This document shows, in pieces, positions 12,393-22,925 of a stretch of DNA of 64,000 nt (position 1 is the first letter of the stretch; every line of letters begins with the position of its first letter). The position numbers and the translations under genes were made by a program. Under the pieces are notes generated by a model that saw nothing but the letters and a program-made list of their open reading frames with translations, ran no database searches and was not told the DNA's origin. The DNA is from Salminus brasiliensis (Eukaryota > Chordata > Actinopteri > Characiformes > Bryconidae), in NCBI RefSeq assembly GCF_030463535.1, contig NC_132883.1, positions 31,847,873 to 31,911,872 on the forward strand. Direction: 5' to 3'.

Positions 12393-12987
12393 ATGGAGCC
12401 ATTAACCACACTTACAGGTACCATCGGATGGTCACTTCTACCCGGGATCGGAACAGCAGCGACTCTAATGAAGATCAATGGACTGGCGTACGAACTCATG
12501 GTAACAGTGAATGACACCGCTGGGGCTGTAGGAGCTCTGAGACAAGAACAGGCCATACGAGCGGCCGTGGTACAGCATCGTATGGTGTTAGATTTACTCA
12601 CAGCACACCAAGGGGGGGTCTGTAAAATGATAAATACTTCATGCTGTTTTTATCTTCCTGATTTCAGTACAAACATCACGGACTACATGAGCCACATGCG
12701 TAAAGCAGTGATTCCTCTGGACACTATGCAAGGGGGGATGGTGGGATTGGTTGTCAGCCCTATTAGGGCATGAGGTACTCAGATTGTGGTCACTGGTAGC
12801 TCCAATTGTAATGTTGATATTGACCATTTTGATTCTAGGCCCATGTTTTTTCTCCTTGGGACGCTGTGTCTCAAAATCCATACAAGTACAAGCTGCAGCC
12901 CTCTTCTTAGAGACGTCCAATTCTGAGAATGATGGCCAATTTGAGGACCTTAGAGAAATGTTCAAGTCTATAATCAAGTTTAAATGA
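12393..12987 (+). pseudogene. env: Retroviral env transmembrane subunit
   Basis: 12393-12773 holds a fusion-peptide-like hydrophobic start ('GWSLLPGIGTAATL'), a heptad region, and the C-X6-CC motif (CKMINTSCC) typical of gamma/epsilon-type TM proteins that are disulfide-linked to SU. After a frameshift near 12740, 12751-12987 gives the membrane anchor ('LVAPIVMLILTILIL') and a charged cytoplasmic tail ending just before the polypurine tract. It is broken by at least one frameshift but otherwise well preserved. Confidence 0.8.
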
Positions 12988-12999
12988 TTTATTAAGAAT

Positions 13000-13011
13000 A
13001 AAAGGGGGAAG
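13000..13011 (+). promoter_or_regulatory. Retroviral polypurine tract
   Basis: AAAAGGGGGAAG abuts the TGTTATGG start of the 3' LTR, the expected position of the plus-strand primer. Confidence 0.85.
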
Positions 13012-13569
13012 TGTTATGGAAAATTATATTTTATTATTATATTATAACCACATTATAATTTTATGTTAATTCATAATAGATTCATTTAAAATCCACTCAT
13101 TCATTGTAATCATGCTTAGCCTGGTGATAGTGTGTGCTAACTATAATCATGTGTTGGCCTTGCAACTGCCTGTACGGCATATGTTAAATCGCTCTTCTCT
13201 TGCCATGAAACACTATTGTTTTTCCTAGCATAGATTACAGCTGCATTGGGAGTGCACCTGATGTATTTACAGCCTATCTTGACCTGCTAGTAACCTCTCA
13301 ACCCGGACAACGTGTCCTCTCAGGCGCCAGCACTCTGATCTATGGGTCACAGCGACCTGAACAATGTATCTCTTCAGACTTCAGTGTGGCACGCACACCC
13401 TCTCCTCCTCCCTTTTCTCAACTCACTAATCTATACTATAAATATGTATGTTAAATGTTTTTACCTCAGTCTGCACTGTGGTTTCGACCTGCTAACAGAC
13501 TCAATAAAACTTTGCTACTCAATGCATATTCTTGTCTGCCTTATCGCTTTTTGACAGAATTCCACGACA
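13012..13569 (+). repeat. Retroviral 3' LTR
   Basis: Starts TGTTATGG and ends CACGACA. It differs from the 5' LTR by an extra TATTTTATTATTAT-like stretch near its start and scattered substitutions. It retains TATAAATATG (about 13436) and an intact AATAAA (about 13503). Confidence 0.9.
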
Positions 13570-14260
13570 GGGGTTAGATGAACTGTATTAGACCTTCTCA
13601 TCTACACAGAATTCTCTAATACTGACATTAAACAGATACAGAAATGGACCGTTTACTTACGGCAGGGTGTGGTGAAGGCAATTCATTCCTGGACTGACTG
13701 AGGCTCCATAATGCAGACGCACGTCATATAGAGGAAGGAAACAGAAAAGTGGGATCAGAAGGACTGAATTTAACAGTCTATAGACACAATTATGTAATAC
13801 TGACAAATAAATATTACAAATATAAATGGAAATGAATTAAATGAATGACTTACTGTATTTTTGGGGGGATGTGCTGGACGCTAGTCAGTCCAGTAGTGTC
13901 AGGGCACCTGCAAGGAATCAGAAAAACAGTGAAGAGGCACTGCAAAAGTTTTAAAACAAGATGTACGAATTGAACTACAAATAACACTGAATTATAGAAA
14001 ATTAATAGAAAAGAACCTTGCCTTATTTATAATAAAACACTACCTATATTACAATATACTAGAGAAATTATTCATTAATAAATACACTTTAATTAAACAT
14101 TAATAATAACCATACAAAAAAATCCTAAGAAATATTTACATTTATTATATTGAAACTATATTAAATAGGGGGAGGTCTAAGATAAAAGGGGTTAAATGAG
14201 ATGTAAATTAATTAAAAATAATTAACAGAAGTATAATAGAATTAATAGGAAGGTAGGGTG
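13570..14260. repeat. Exon-like repeat units and AT-rich spacer
   Basis: Continues the repeat cut by the retrovirus. Units with ACTTAC / GGAGGCCA-like cores are at about 13650 and 13850, followed by an AT-rich spacer (13940-14250). The order and sequence match 41040-41740, so the two stretches are duplicates. Confidence 0.7.
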
Positions 14261-14740
14261 AGGTTAAACAAAATAAAAGAAAATGGTGACTCAGTCCAGA
14301 AGCTGGTTGACGTGGCTCCCGACCAACTCCCACACGGCTGCGGCCACAGACACAGGGTCCTCATACACAAACTCCTCCAGAGCAAAGATGGCCCCCAGGA
14401 AGCACATCAGTACGTTCTGAAAGCAATCAGAAGAGGCTGTTGTTAAAGGAGGCAAACAAAACCCTTAAATCTACACCATGTCTGCTCTGAATGTCTGGAG
14501 GAGAAGCTGTGAGGTTTACTCTTGTGTTGTGAAAGATTCTGAGGGTTACCTGGACGAGGAGCTGATACTGCTGAGCCCCGGCACTGCTCTGCTTGGTGGT
14601 AGCAGAGAAAGAGGAAATCATGGCCATGAGATGATCCAGAAATCCCCCAGCCATCTGCAACAGTGTGAGAAATGGTACAGATGTGAAAAAGGCTGCTTAG
14701 TTCTGTGTAGGCTCTAATATCTAGAACACAACACATGCAA
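14258..14740 (-). pseudogene. Partial copy of the host gene's last exons
   Basis: Minus-strand exon-like blocks copy the 3' end of the gene at 41830-43840. 14660-14545 encodes 'GGFLDHLMAMISSF' and 'GAQQYQLLVQ' followed by GTAA; 14418-14293 encodes 'LMCFLGAIFALEEFVYEDP' and ends 'NQLLD' with a stop. In this copy the last exon is open, whereas the copy at 41830-41958 has a 2-base deletion in the same place. No upstream exons are present, so this is a partial duplicate. The protein family is not recognised. Confidence 0.6.
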
Positions 14741-14796
14741 GAGCTGAAAACGTCTCTTTCCTGACAAATCTTTCCTCCAGCCTCCCTCCAAGTTTA

Positions 14797-14842
14797 CAAG
14801 ACCGACGCCTTGCCACTTGGCCATCGCGCCCACAGCCTTGTT
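14797..14842 (-). pseudogene. Truncated tRNA-Thr
   Basis: The 5' half of the tRNA-Thr(TGT)-type gene seen at 54777 (D-arm and anticodon arm) is present, but the T-arm and acceptor 3' half are replaced by unrelated sequence. Confidence 0.65.
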
Positions 14843-14876
14843 TTTGAATTGGCTTGGAAGCACTGGACAAATGTAC

Positions 14877-15619
14877 TGATGGATTATTTGCATATGAGAA
14901 TACATTATGTACTCAAATATGTTCTATATGTGTATTCTGCTACAATGACCATGGCTGAGACAGTCAGCATTGCTGTACACTCAAGATTAGTGTAATACCC
15001 TTGGGAGACTAGGCAGGGCCTGCTAGGGGTGAATCAGAGGTAAACTAATTGGAAAAAAACCAAAATTCTGCAGTATTGCGATAGTCAGCACAAATGGCCG
15101 TGCAGGTGTCAGCACTCTTTTAAAAAATAGAGTCGTGAGAACGCAGGACATAAGTGTCATGCTGGCTAGGCAAGACAAGGGAACACTCGCAGGGACAGAG
15201 CAAAGCAAGGAAAATAGTCTTTAATGACCAAACAGGGTGTCAGCGCCGCAGGGCTGACAATAAGCGGGTACAAAAAGTAACTGGGTTAAGGGGTAAGGGG
15301 CTTTCCACAGTGATATAAGCAGACCCAACCGTGAGACATTATGATAAAAAAATATGCGTAGGGGTAGCCACAGCAAGATAAGGACAGTATATAAGGCCCA
15401 GGCGGAGCCATACTTTTTAGACTGCTTTGGGAGAGTGCTGGCTGTCTCAGGCAAACGCATTACATGTAGTGCCTTAGTCTTCACCTTATTTTGCTCACTT
15501 TATGCAGAAATAAAGGTTGTACTCTGCCTTTCTATTGACTACAAAGCTGGATTCTTTTATTCACCATTTGAAATGCTTATTAGCTAATTGGGGGAATTTA
15601 TAGAGAAAAAGAGCTGACA
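14877..15619 (+). repeat. Solo LTR inside the tRNA array
   Basis: Starts TGATGG and ends GCTGACA, flanked by the 4-bp duplication GTAC (14873-14876 and 15620-15623). In other copies of the tRNA spacer the flanks are joined with a single GTAC. A TATA box (GTATATAAGG, about 15394) and AATAAA (about 15510) lie in the order of an LTR. No internal retroviral genes remain. Confidence 0.8.
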
Positions 15620-15811
15620 GTACCTGTAATGGAAACAGGAGTCATTTACCTGAGCATGGCAGTAAACATTGTTCTGATACTGTCTCAGAACAAACAAATC
15701 AATTAAGTTCCTCCAGTGGCAAATGCCTTTTTAATGAACAGTTTTTGTTGTGGTTTTGTTTCACTTCAGCATGCTTCCAATAATGAGCTTCAGTCTAAAA
15801 CACAAATTCAA

Positions 15812-15883
15812 TGGAGATGCTGGGGATTGAACCCAGGACCTCATACATGCAAAGCATGCACTCTACCACTGAGCTACATCCCC
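15812..15883 (-). tRNA. tRNA-Ala (anticodon TGC)
   Basis: A 72-nt cloverleaf on the minus strand: acceptor GGGGATG, D-arm with AGCTCAGTGGTAGAG, anticodon loop TTTGCAT (anticodon TGC), T-arm GGTTCAATCC. This A-box/B-box arrangement is that of vertebrate nuclear tRNA-Ala(TGC). Confidence 0.8.
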
Positions 15884-15980
15884 AACTTGGCATAGGTTGC
15901 CGGCAATGTGCCCATGGGACAAGCCAAATCTTCAACTTACAGCGAGGGCAGAGTTAAAATCCTGCATTGTCAGCATTTTA

Positions 15981-18155
15981 CAGTTTTTCTTGATTGTTTA
16001 CACACAAATACTGGTACTTGAAACACAATGACCACAACATGTAACTCGTGCAACAACCCCCTGAACTAAACTACAAGCTCAATTCTGCTAAACTATAAGC
16101 ACAATTCCTGCTTTACACTCAAATTGCAGTTTGCACACTGACTCCTCACATGGGCAAACACTTAACACACATGTTTACACTTAGCAATCAGAGCTTTAGC
16201 ATGAAAGGGCAACAGGTGAGCTCTTCTGGTTCGGAGCAATTGATGCCAATGTCGGAAACAGAGGCAGAGCCAGAGCCAGAGGAGTGAGAGTAAGAGGAGG
16301 ACGGTGGGGAGGATGAGGACAAGGAAGGCCAAGGACAATAATTTCTGATGAGATCCGAGCCACTTTGGTAGACTGTGGTCAACCATGGTCTAACAATGAG
16401 GGAGGCTGGGCAAATAGTACAGCCAAATTTGAGCAGGTACACTGTAGCATCCATCAGCTGGACTTTCCACAATGAGAATAGGTAAGAAATCTACTCTCAC
16501 TAGAAAACTGCAGTACTGCATATCAATACAGTACTCAATGAGTACAGTAGTACAGTATTGCATGTGGACTGTTCTGTAGGACATTGTGTTTCAAGTAGTT
16601 GAAATGTATTCCTACTTTGTATTCCTACACAGTATTTACAGTATTGTACTCTTTGTATTGCAGAACTGAAAGATTACCAACACAAGATGGACGGGGACGT
16701 CTTCTGTGTCCTGAACAGGAAACAGAGATCATGAACATGGTTCTAGAAAATAACACCATTACCTTACAGCAAATACAAAGAAAAATAATAGAAAACAATG
16801 AGATATTTCAAAATATTGATAGGATAAGCTGGACCATGTCTTGCGCAGAAATAATTTGAGGATGAAGCAGGTCTACAGGGTGCCATTTGATCGCAATTCT
16901 GAAAGAGTCAAAGAATTGCGATATAACTATGTGCAAGTACGTCCTATACATTTCCACAATTGATGCATGCTGTCAACATTGTATAAATTATACATATTTC
17001 TTTCTATTATATTGTAATCATAATGATTGTGCTTCACAATAGTGACCGCTCCATGTCTACTTCTGATATTGTCATGTGTGTTTCAGAGAGTCCTTGAGCT
17101 GGAGGTGGCTGCAGTGGAGCACTGGATTCAACCTTACAAAAAGATGAAGGAGGGGAAGAAATATCGTCGGCCAGCGTGTCATTGTTGAAGTCCCTGGCCA
17201 GTGCAGAGGGAACATCACAATGTGTGCAGCGATGCACAACTACAACACTGCCCATCTGATCACATTCCTGGACACCCTACACAACACACTCATTCCACCA
17301 GATCAGATAGATGACCCAGAGCAGCTCAGGTACGTTGTCATTTGGGACAACGTAAGTTTTCACCGGGCCTATTGAGGATTTTTTTTCTGCCTGGAGATGG
17401 AAAGTGTACGACCTAAATTCACAAACGCATATATACCCCTTCTCCAATCTATGGGAGATATAGCAGTTGATGCTTTTCATGGCTGGATTCACCATGCTAG
17501 GCGATATTACCCCCGCTGCTTGGCCAGGGAAAACATTGCTTGTGATGTAGATGAGGTGCTGTGGCCAGACTGAAACAGAAGAGAGGATGCAGCATAGTTT
17601 TTTTTGTTTGTTTTTTTTACTGTAACTGTATACAGTAAATTCTTCTGTTGTTTTGTATATAGACTGTATGTGCACTGTATGTGCAACTTTGTGTTGGTTG
17701 GGATGTACACTGTGTACATTGTGTTTGTGGGAAAAATAAAATATATTTGTCACAGTGTATTTGTGTGTTCTGAGTATAAAAATAATATTCTAAAATATTT
17801 TACTTATATTTTACTTACTCTAGAATATTTCACTTATGTTTGTACTGTCTGTAGTAAGTGTAACACAAAAAAGGCCTAAGTCATTAGGATGAATGGATAT
17901 GAAGTGTTTTCCATTCATCATAGTGTTTTACATTGAGCACATCAGTGTTCAACTGGTTCTTATAAATGTCTATTCATATAATGGTTTGTGTGTGTCATCT
18001 GAAAACAAAATAAAATTGTTTTGAATGTTAAGTTTCATTTTGCAGGAGAATTGAGGGGTTTTACCCATTGTGAGTGTGTTTTTCGATTTGTGTGTAGAGT
18101 TCTGAGAGTATGAGGCATGCTTTCAGAAATGTGTGTAAACAATCAAGAAAAACTG
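15981..18155 (+). mobile_element. IS630/Tc1-like DNA transposon, copy 1
   Basis: Inverted ends CAGTTTTTCTTGATTGTTTA / TAAACAATCAAGAAAAACTG with a TA duplication (15979-15980 and 18156-18157). Inside are degraded transposase pieces: the N-terminal helix-turn-helix ('EQETEIMNMVLENN', 'ITLQQIQRKIIENNEIFQNI', about 16700-16830), 'MKQVYRVPFDRNSERVKELR' (about 16862-16925) and a DDE core with 'RYVVIWDNVSFHRA'-like sequence (about 17330-17370) and 'MYSLxxRENIACDVDEVLWPD'-type C-terminus (about 17520-17570). Multiple stops and frameshifts make it inactive. The empty site is preserved at 54170-54186. Confidence 0.85.
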
Positions 18156-18241
18156 TAACATAGTAAGCTGGAACATCATATATGATGGGGCATCCAAAAG
18201 CTACCAGCAAAGTGACATTGGGCAGCATCTTCCAAGAAAGA

Positions 18242-18313
18242 AGGCACGGACGGGGGTCGAACCCATGATCTTTGGTTGATGACACCGACGCCTTACCACT
18301 TGGCCACCATGCC
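18242..18313 (-). tRNA. tRNA-Thr-like, anticodon reads CAT
   Basis: A 72-nt cloverleaf with acceptor GGCATGG / CCGTGCC and T-loop TTCGACC. The body is that of the tRNA-Thr(CGT) at 54263, but the anticodon loop reads GTCATCA, giving CAT (Met) in place of CGT. One pair of the anticodon stem is also mismatched. An identical variant sits at 61262. It may be a pseudogene or a chimeric tRNA. Confidence 0.55.
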
Positions 18314-18329
18314 AGAGGCTTGTAATTGA

Positions 18330-20101
18330 CATCCTTTGTTGGCAATGACAGAGGTCAAACGTTTTCCCATTCCTCCATGCAGATCTCCTCTAGAGCAGTT
18401 ATGTTTTGGGGCTGTCGGCGGGCAACATGGACTTTCAACTCCCTCCAAAGGTTTTCTATGGGGTTGCGATCTGGAGACTGGCTAGGCCACTCCAGGACCT
18501 TGAAATGCTTCTTACGAAGCCACTCCTTTGTTGCCCTGGCAGTGTGCTTGGGATCATTGTCATGCTGAAAGACCCAGCCACATTTCATCTTCAATGCCCT
18601 TGCTGATGGAAGGAGGTTTGCACTCAAAATCTCACAATACATGGCCCCATTCATTCTTTCATGTACACGGACCAGTCATCCTAGTCCCTTTGCAGAGAAA
18701 CAGCCCCAAAGCATGATGTTGCCAACCCCATGCTTCACAGTTGGTATGGTGTTCTTTGGATGCAACTCGGCATTCACTCTCCTCCAAACACAACAAGTTG
18801 TGTTTGTACCAAACAGTTCTACTTTGGTTTCATCTGACCATAAGACATTCTCCCAATACTCTTCCGGAACATCCAAATGCTCTCTAGCAAACTTCAGACG
18901 CGCCCTGCCATCAGGAAGAAGGTACCGCAGCATCCGGTCCAACACGACCAGACTCTGCAACAGCTTCTTCCCCCAAGCCATCAGACTTCTCAACACAACT
19001 CAACTTCTGAACTGATATCTTTCTGGTACATGTACACTCTCCCTCTCTCTCTCTCTTTCCAACCATTTACCCCAGATAACATGGGAAGCATTTTTTGCAC
19101 AAGCATTTGCACTAATAACTTTACTACCTCACTGGACTCTATTTATTGCACAACTTGCACACTACCGTCATTATTTATTATTCTCTGGTCTGTACTGTGT
19201 TGTGTTGTCTGTCCGCACTTGTTTGTTTATGTTGCACTTGTGTCTTGTATGCACTGTCTATGTTGCACCATGGTCCTGGAGGAACGTTGTTTCGTTTCAC
19301 TGTGTACTCTGTATGTAGCTGAAATGACAATAAACCCACTTGACTTGACTTGACTTGACTTACTGGCTTAAGCGAGGGAATACGTCTGGCACTGCAAGAT
19401 CTAAGTCCCTGGTGGCGTAGTGTGTTACTGACGGTAGCCTTTGGTCGCTACGTTGGTCCCAGCTTTCTGCAGGTCATTCACTAGGTCCCCCCGTGTGGTT
19501 CTGGGATTTTTGCTCACCTTTCTTGTGATCATTTTGACCCCACGGGCTGAGATCTTGCGTGGAGCCCCTGATCGAGGCAGATTAGCAGTGGTCTTGAAGG
19601 TCTCCCATTTTCTGATTATTGCTCCCACAGTAGATTTCTTCACACTAACCTGCTTGCCTGTTGCAGATTCAGTCTTCCCAGCCTGGTGCAGGTCTACAAT
19701 TTTGTTTCTGGTGTCCTTTGACAGCTCTTTGGTCTTCACCATAGTGGAGTTTGGAGTGTGACTGTTTGAGGTTGTGGGTAGGTGTCTTTTATACTGTTAA
19801 CAAGTTCAATCAGGTGCCATCAATACAGGTAATGAGTGGATGACAGAGAAGCCTCTTAAAGAAGTTACAGGTCTGTGACAGCCAGAAATCTTGCTTGTTT
19901 GTAGGTGACCAAATGCTTATTTTCCACCATTATTTGCAAATAAATTCTTAAAAAATCAGACAATGTGATTTTCTGAATTTTTTTCTCATTTTGTCTCTCA
20001 TAGTTGAGGTCTACCTATGATGTCAATTACAGGCCTCTCTCATTTTTAAATGGGAGAACTTGCACAATTGGTGGCTGACTAAATACTTTTTTCCCCCACT
20101 G
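18330..20101 (-). mobile_element. Tc1-like transposon, interrupted
   Basis: Minus-strand Tc1 transposase in pieces: 19742-19425 is the paired-type DNA-binding region ('[19 protein letters not shown]', '[15 protein letters not shown]', '[12 protein letters not shown]'); 18996-18676 and 18654-18355 are the DDE catalytic part ('[12 protein letters not shown]', '[11 protein letters not shown]', '[11 protein letters not shown]'). The 5' end carries the terminal sequence CAGTGGGGGAAAAAAGTATT near 20101. A LINE tail is inserted at about 18897-19362, and the other terminal repeat is missing near 18314-18335. It is inactive. Confidence 0.85.
18897..19362 (+). mobile_element. 5'-truncated LINE tail inside Tc1
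   Basis: Only the last codons of ORF2 remain ('[20 protein letters not shown]', ending 'LLN' stop at about 19014), then a 3' UTR ending AATGACAATAAACCCACTTG and a run of ACTTG pentamers. It splits the Tc1 transposase in the opposite orientation. Confidence 0.75.
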
Positions 20102-20138
20102 TATAAGCTCCCATTAAGCTTCTTTTTGCTTGGAAAAT

Positions 20139-20209
20139 GGCACGAACAGGGATCGACCCTCCGATCTTTGGTTTACAAGACCAACGCCCTGCCACTTGGC
20201 CATCGCCCC
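20139..20209 (-). tRNA. tRNA-Thr-like (anticodon TGT)
   Basis: Same cloverleaf as 54777, with anticodon loop CTTGTAA (TGT). The acceptor stem has a mismatch (GGGGCGA against TCGTGCC) and the T-arm differs, so it may be decaying. Confidence 0.55.
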
Positions 20210-20443
20210 CACAGCCTTGTTTTTGAATTGGCTTGGAAGCACTGGACAAATGTACCTGTAAAATGAACAGGAGTCGTTTACCTGAGCATCGCAGTAAACA
20301 TTCTTTTGATACTGTCTCAGAACATACAAATCAATCAGGTTCCTCCCGTAGCAAATGCCTTTTTAATGAACAGTTTTTGTTGTGCTTTTGATTCACTTCA
20401 GCATGCTTCCAATAATGAGCTTCAGTCTAAAACACAAATTCAG

Positions 20444-20507
20444 TGGAGATGCTGGGGATTGAACCCAGGACCTCATAAATGCGAAGCATGCAGTCTACCA
20501 CGGAGCC
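20444..20507 (-). pseudogene. tRNA-Ala pseudogene (anticodon CGC)
   Basis: T-arm, anticodon arm (loop TTCGCAT, anticodon CGC) and part of the D-arm match tRNA-Ala, but the 5' acceptor strand is replaced by LINE-derived sequence beginning CCAGGTCTCAGTGAAG. The same junction occurs at 62225. Confidence 0.7.
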
Positions 20508-21536
20508 AGGTCTCAGTGAAGCAGAGAGCAGCTGACCATGTAAAACTCTTGTTAGTCCCGTTGAGGAGAAGTTGTCCATCCACTTTGTTGTTTAAAGAGT
20601 TGGCTAAACAGCTGCTTAACCACTACCTTAACTTCAATGAAAGCTTCATGAGGACTTTAAATCTGTGCTGTCTGGAACAGAAAAAATACTCTGCCTTTTA
20701 AACCTCCTGCAAAATGGCTGTTGTGTCCTGCAGAAATGACACAAGTCAAAGAAGTCACCCTATTTGAGGTCATCATATATGTGTTTGTGTGAATCTAAAC
20801 CTAAGCAAATAAGGTCTAAGAGGTTTAGCTCTAGTCAGTTTATGGCCCAACATCAAAACCCCACAAATCTCCCTCAACCGATGTACAACAAGACAACAAC
20901 TTCTATCCCCAACTTTCAGGCAGAGCAACACAGTCCAGTAGTTCAGCCCATTTGAGAACAGTATTTTCGGAAGTGATGAAGCACACGTACAATTTCTACC
21001 AGCGCGGTTTCTGTCTCTAACTGTGATGTGGTTACCGTACTGGAACACCTGGAGACTGGAACACACTGTCCTCACTACCTTGTCTAGAAAGATGCACAGA
21101 GATAGAAAGAATGAAGAGAAAGAAGAGCTGCAGAGAGTTTGTTGAGTAGAAATGACCTTATTCCGTACGGGGTCATCCTCCGGAGAACTGTTCTCTCGGA
21201 CACTCCGAACGACTGCGCTCTGTCTCCAGCGGTGTGGCCCAAAAGGAGGTGAGCCTTTTCTGTTCGGAGGGCAAATGTAGGATGGACGTTCAGCGTCGGT
21301 TTCGTGAGCTGAACTACACCATTCATTATTCCTTCCAGACCAAATAGGAGGTAGTTGTTTGGCACATGACTCTCAAAATCCTCCGCTAATGATCTTAAAT
21401 CGTCCGCAGTGGCTCGTCAAAAACGGCATCAGTAACTCAGGACTGCTTCGAATGAAGGAACGTCCACAACTTGCCGCTTGTCGCTGCTTAAGGGCAATGC
21501 TAGCAATGCGCCAGAACGCAGCCGTTGTAGACCATG
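20508..21536. repeat. Duplicated segment, copy 1 (paralogous to 62226-63240)
   Basis: Follows the tRNA-Ala pseudogene. It begins with a LINE endonuclease fragment and continues with unique-looking sequence whose minus strand (21365-21084) has a frame containing 'GLEGIMNGVVQLTKPTLNVH' and 'VSERTVLRRMTPYGI'. The same order and sequence recur at 62226-63240, with small indels. I do not recognise the peptide; it could be exons of a host gene or an unclassified transposon. Confidence 0.55.
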
Positions 21537-21538
21537 TA

Positions 21539-21950
21539 CAAAGTGGGCCATTTATATGGATACACCTAAATAAAATGGGAATGGTGATATTAACTTCCTG
21601 TTTGTGGCACATTAATATATGGGAGGGGGGAAACTTTTCAAGATGGGTGGTGACCATGGCGGCAATTTTGAATCCAACTTTAGTTTTTTCAATGGGAAGA
21701 ATAAAGTTACGTTAAAACCAAGCAGACCATTGTTTTTCTTGTGAAATTCTCAATAAGTTTGATGTGTCACATGACCCTCTTCCCATTGAAAAAACTAAAG
21801 TTGGATTCAAAATGGCCGACTTCAAAATGGCCACCATGGTCACCACCCATCTTGAAAAGTTTTCCCCCTCCCATATACTAATGTGCCACAAACAGAAAGT
21901 TAATATCACCGACCATTCACATTTTATTTAGGTGTATCCATATAAATGAC
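21539..21950. mobile_element. Mariner-like hairpin element, left part
   Basis: Starts at a TA (21537-21538) with CAAAGTGGGCCATTTATATG and folds back on itself: the arms at 21550-21700 and 21775-21945 are inverted repeats. The other end, CCATCCTG followed by TA, is displaced to 38331-38340 by the Polinton. Without that insert it is about 420 bp with no transposase, a MITE-like derivative of the element at 63243. Confidence 0.8.
21945..21950. repeat. Polinton target-site duplication, left (AATGAC)
   Basis: Identical to 38325-38330. Six base pairs is the duplication length known for Polinton/Maverick integration. Confidence 0.95.
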
Positions 21951-22510
21951 AGAGAGAGATATAGGAGGCACTTTTCATCAAACTAGTTTTGACAGGTCGT
22001 CTCGACCAATCAGATCATGCCACGTCATCAAGCCACGCCCCCTGCATGTCCCTCCCTCGACCAATCAGAAGCGTGCATTTTCACCGGAAGTCCCGCCTTC
22101 TGGATATCCCTCCTTCCGGAAGTCCCGCCTATTGTGTTGCCGTCCAATGGGATAGCTGGGCACTTTTCATCAAACTTTTTTGACAGGTCTGTTATCCATT
22201 CTCACATACCAATGCCTAGCCGGGGTCAAAAGGTCTGAACGAACCTAGACCCTGATTCATTATCTGAACTTATCTGACTTATGAGTAACTCATCTGTTAC
22301 TCAAACACCCCACCCCACCCCACACCTGTGCCCATGTGTATGTGTATGTGTTTGTGTGTAAACAAGGGAAGCCTAGCCGGTGTCAAAAGGTCCGAACGAA
22401 CCTAGACCCTGATTCATTATCTGAACTTATCTGAGTTATGAGTAACTCATCTGTTACTCAAGCACCCCACCCCACCCCACACCTGTGCCCATGCCCATGT
22501 GTATGTGTTT

Positions 22511-22553
<43 letters not shown>

Positions 22554-22925
22554 CAAGGGAAGCCTAGCCGGGGTCAAAAGGTCCGAACGAACCTAGACCC
22601 TGATTCAGCAAAATATAGATATCCCTTCGGACATCTGTTACCCAATGCCAAACCCATCCTGTGCCACGTGAGAGAGACGGAGAGAGAGTTGATCAGAGAT
22701 CTATAGACTTTTATTTACGAGTCAATTACGTATTACACGCAATGATTCGGTAACATCATTTAAAAAAGGCGCCCAATCAGGTGACCGAGATACATACGAT
22801 CGAGCAAATCAGAGTATGCAACGTCATAAGTCTCCACCCATTCATTCAACAGGCCCTGTAGGCCGAAGGATTTAAAGGGTCAGTGTTTGTGCGGCGGTTA
22901 GGGTTAGAAGATAGCCGTAATAATC
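21951..22925. repeat. Polinton left terminal inverted repeat
   Basis: Matches the reverse complement of 37357-38324 almost base for base up to the start codon of the terminal gene. It holds two to three tandem units beginning GCCTAGCCGG (22212, 22370, 22561), each with a C-rich ACCCCACCCC block and a TG microsatellite. The TG run in the last unit is longer here (about 22515-22552) than on the right (about 37733-37760). An ATTTAAAG TATA-like box lies at about 22870, some 55 bases before the ATG. Confidence 0.95.

Larger units (their letters stand above)
1725..13569 (+). mobile_element. Endogenous retrovirus, full-length but degraded
   Basis: Two long terminal repeats in direct orientation (1725-2270 and 13012-13569) bound remnants of gag, pro, pol and env in order. 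The flanks GGAG (1721-1724) and GGGG (13570-13573) look like a 4-bp target duplication with one change; the interrupted repeat elsewhere in the window reads AATGTGGGGTTAG, which supports this. Capsid, the DSG protease, RT, RNase H, integrase and a C-X6-CC Env point to a gamma/epsilon-type fish retrovirus. Frameshifts, stops, a microsatellite in gag and a nested L2 in env make it defective. Confidence 0.9.

Noticed and set aside
22485..22706. Short frames with Met-Pro-Met-Cys repeats in both Polinton ends
   Set aside because: They arise from the TG microsatellite and tandem units and are mirrored by the inverted repeat.
22895..22912. TTAGGGTTAG near the Polinton terminal gene looks telomeric
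   Set aside because: Only about one and a half units in each inverted repeat; chance is enough, and there is no longer array.
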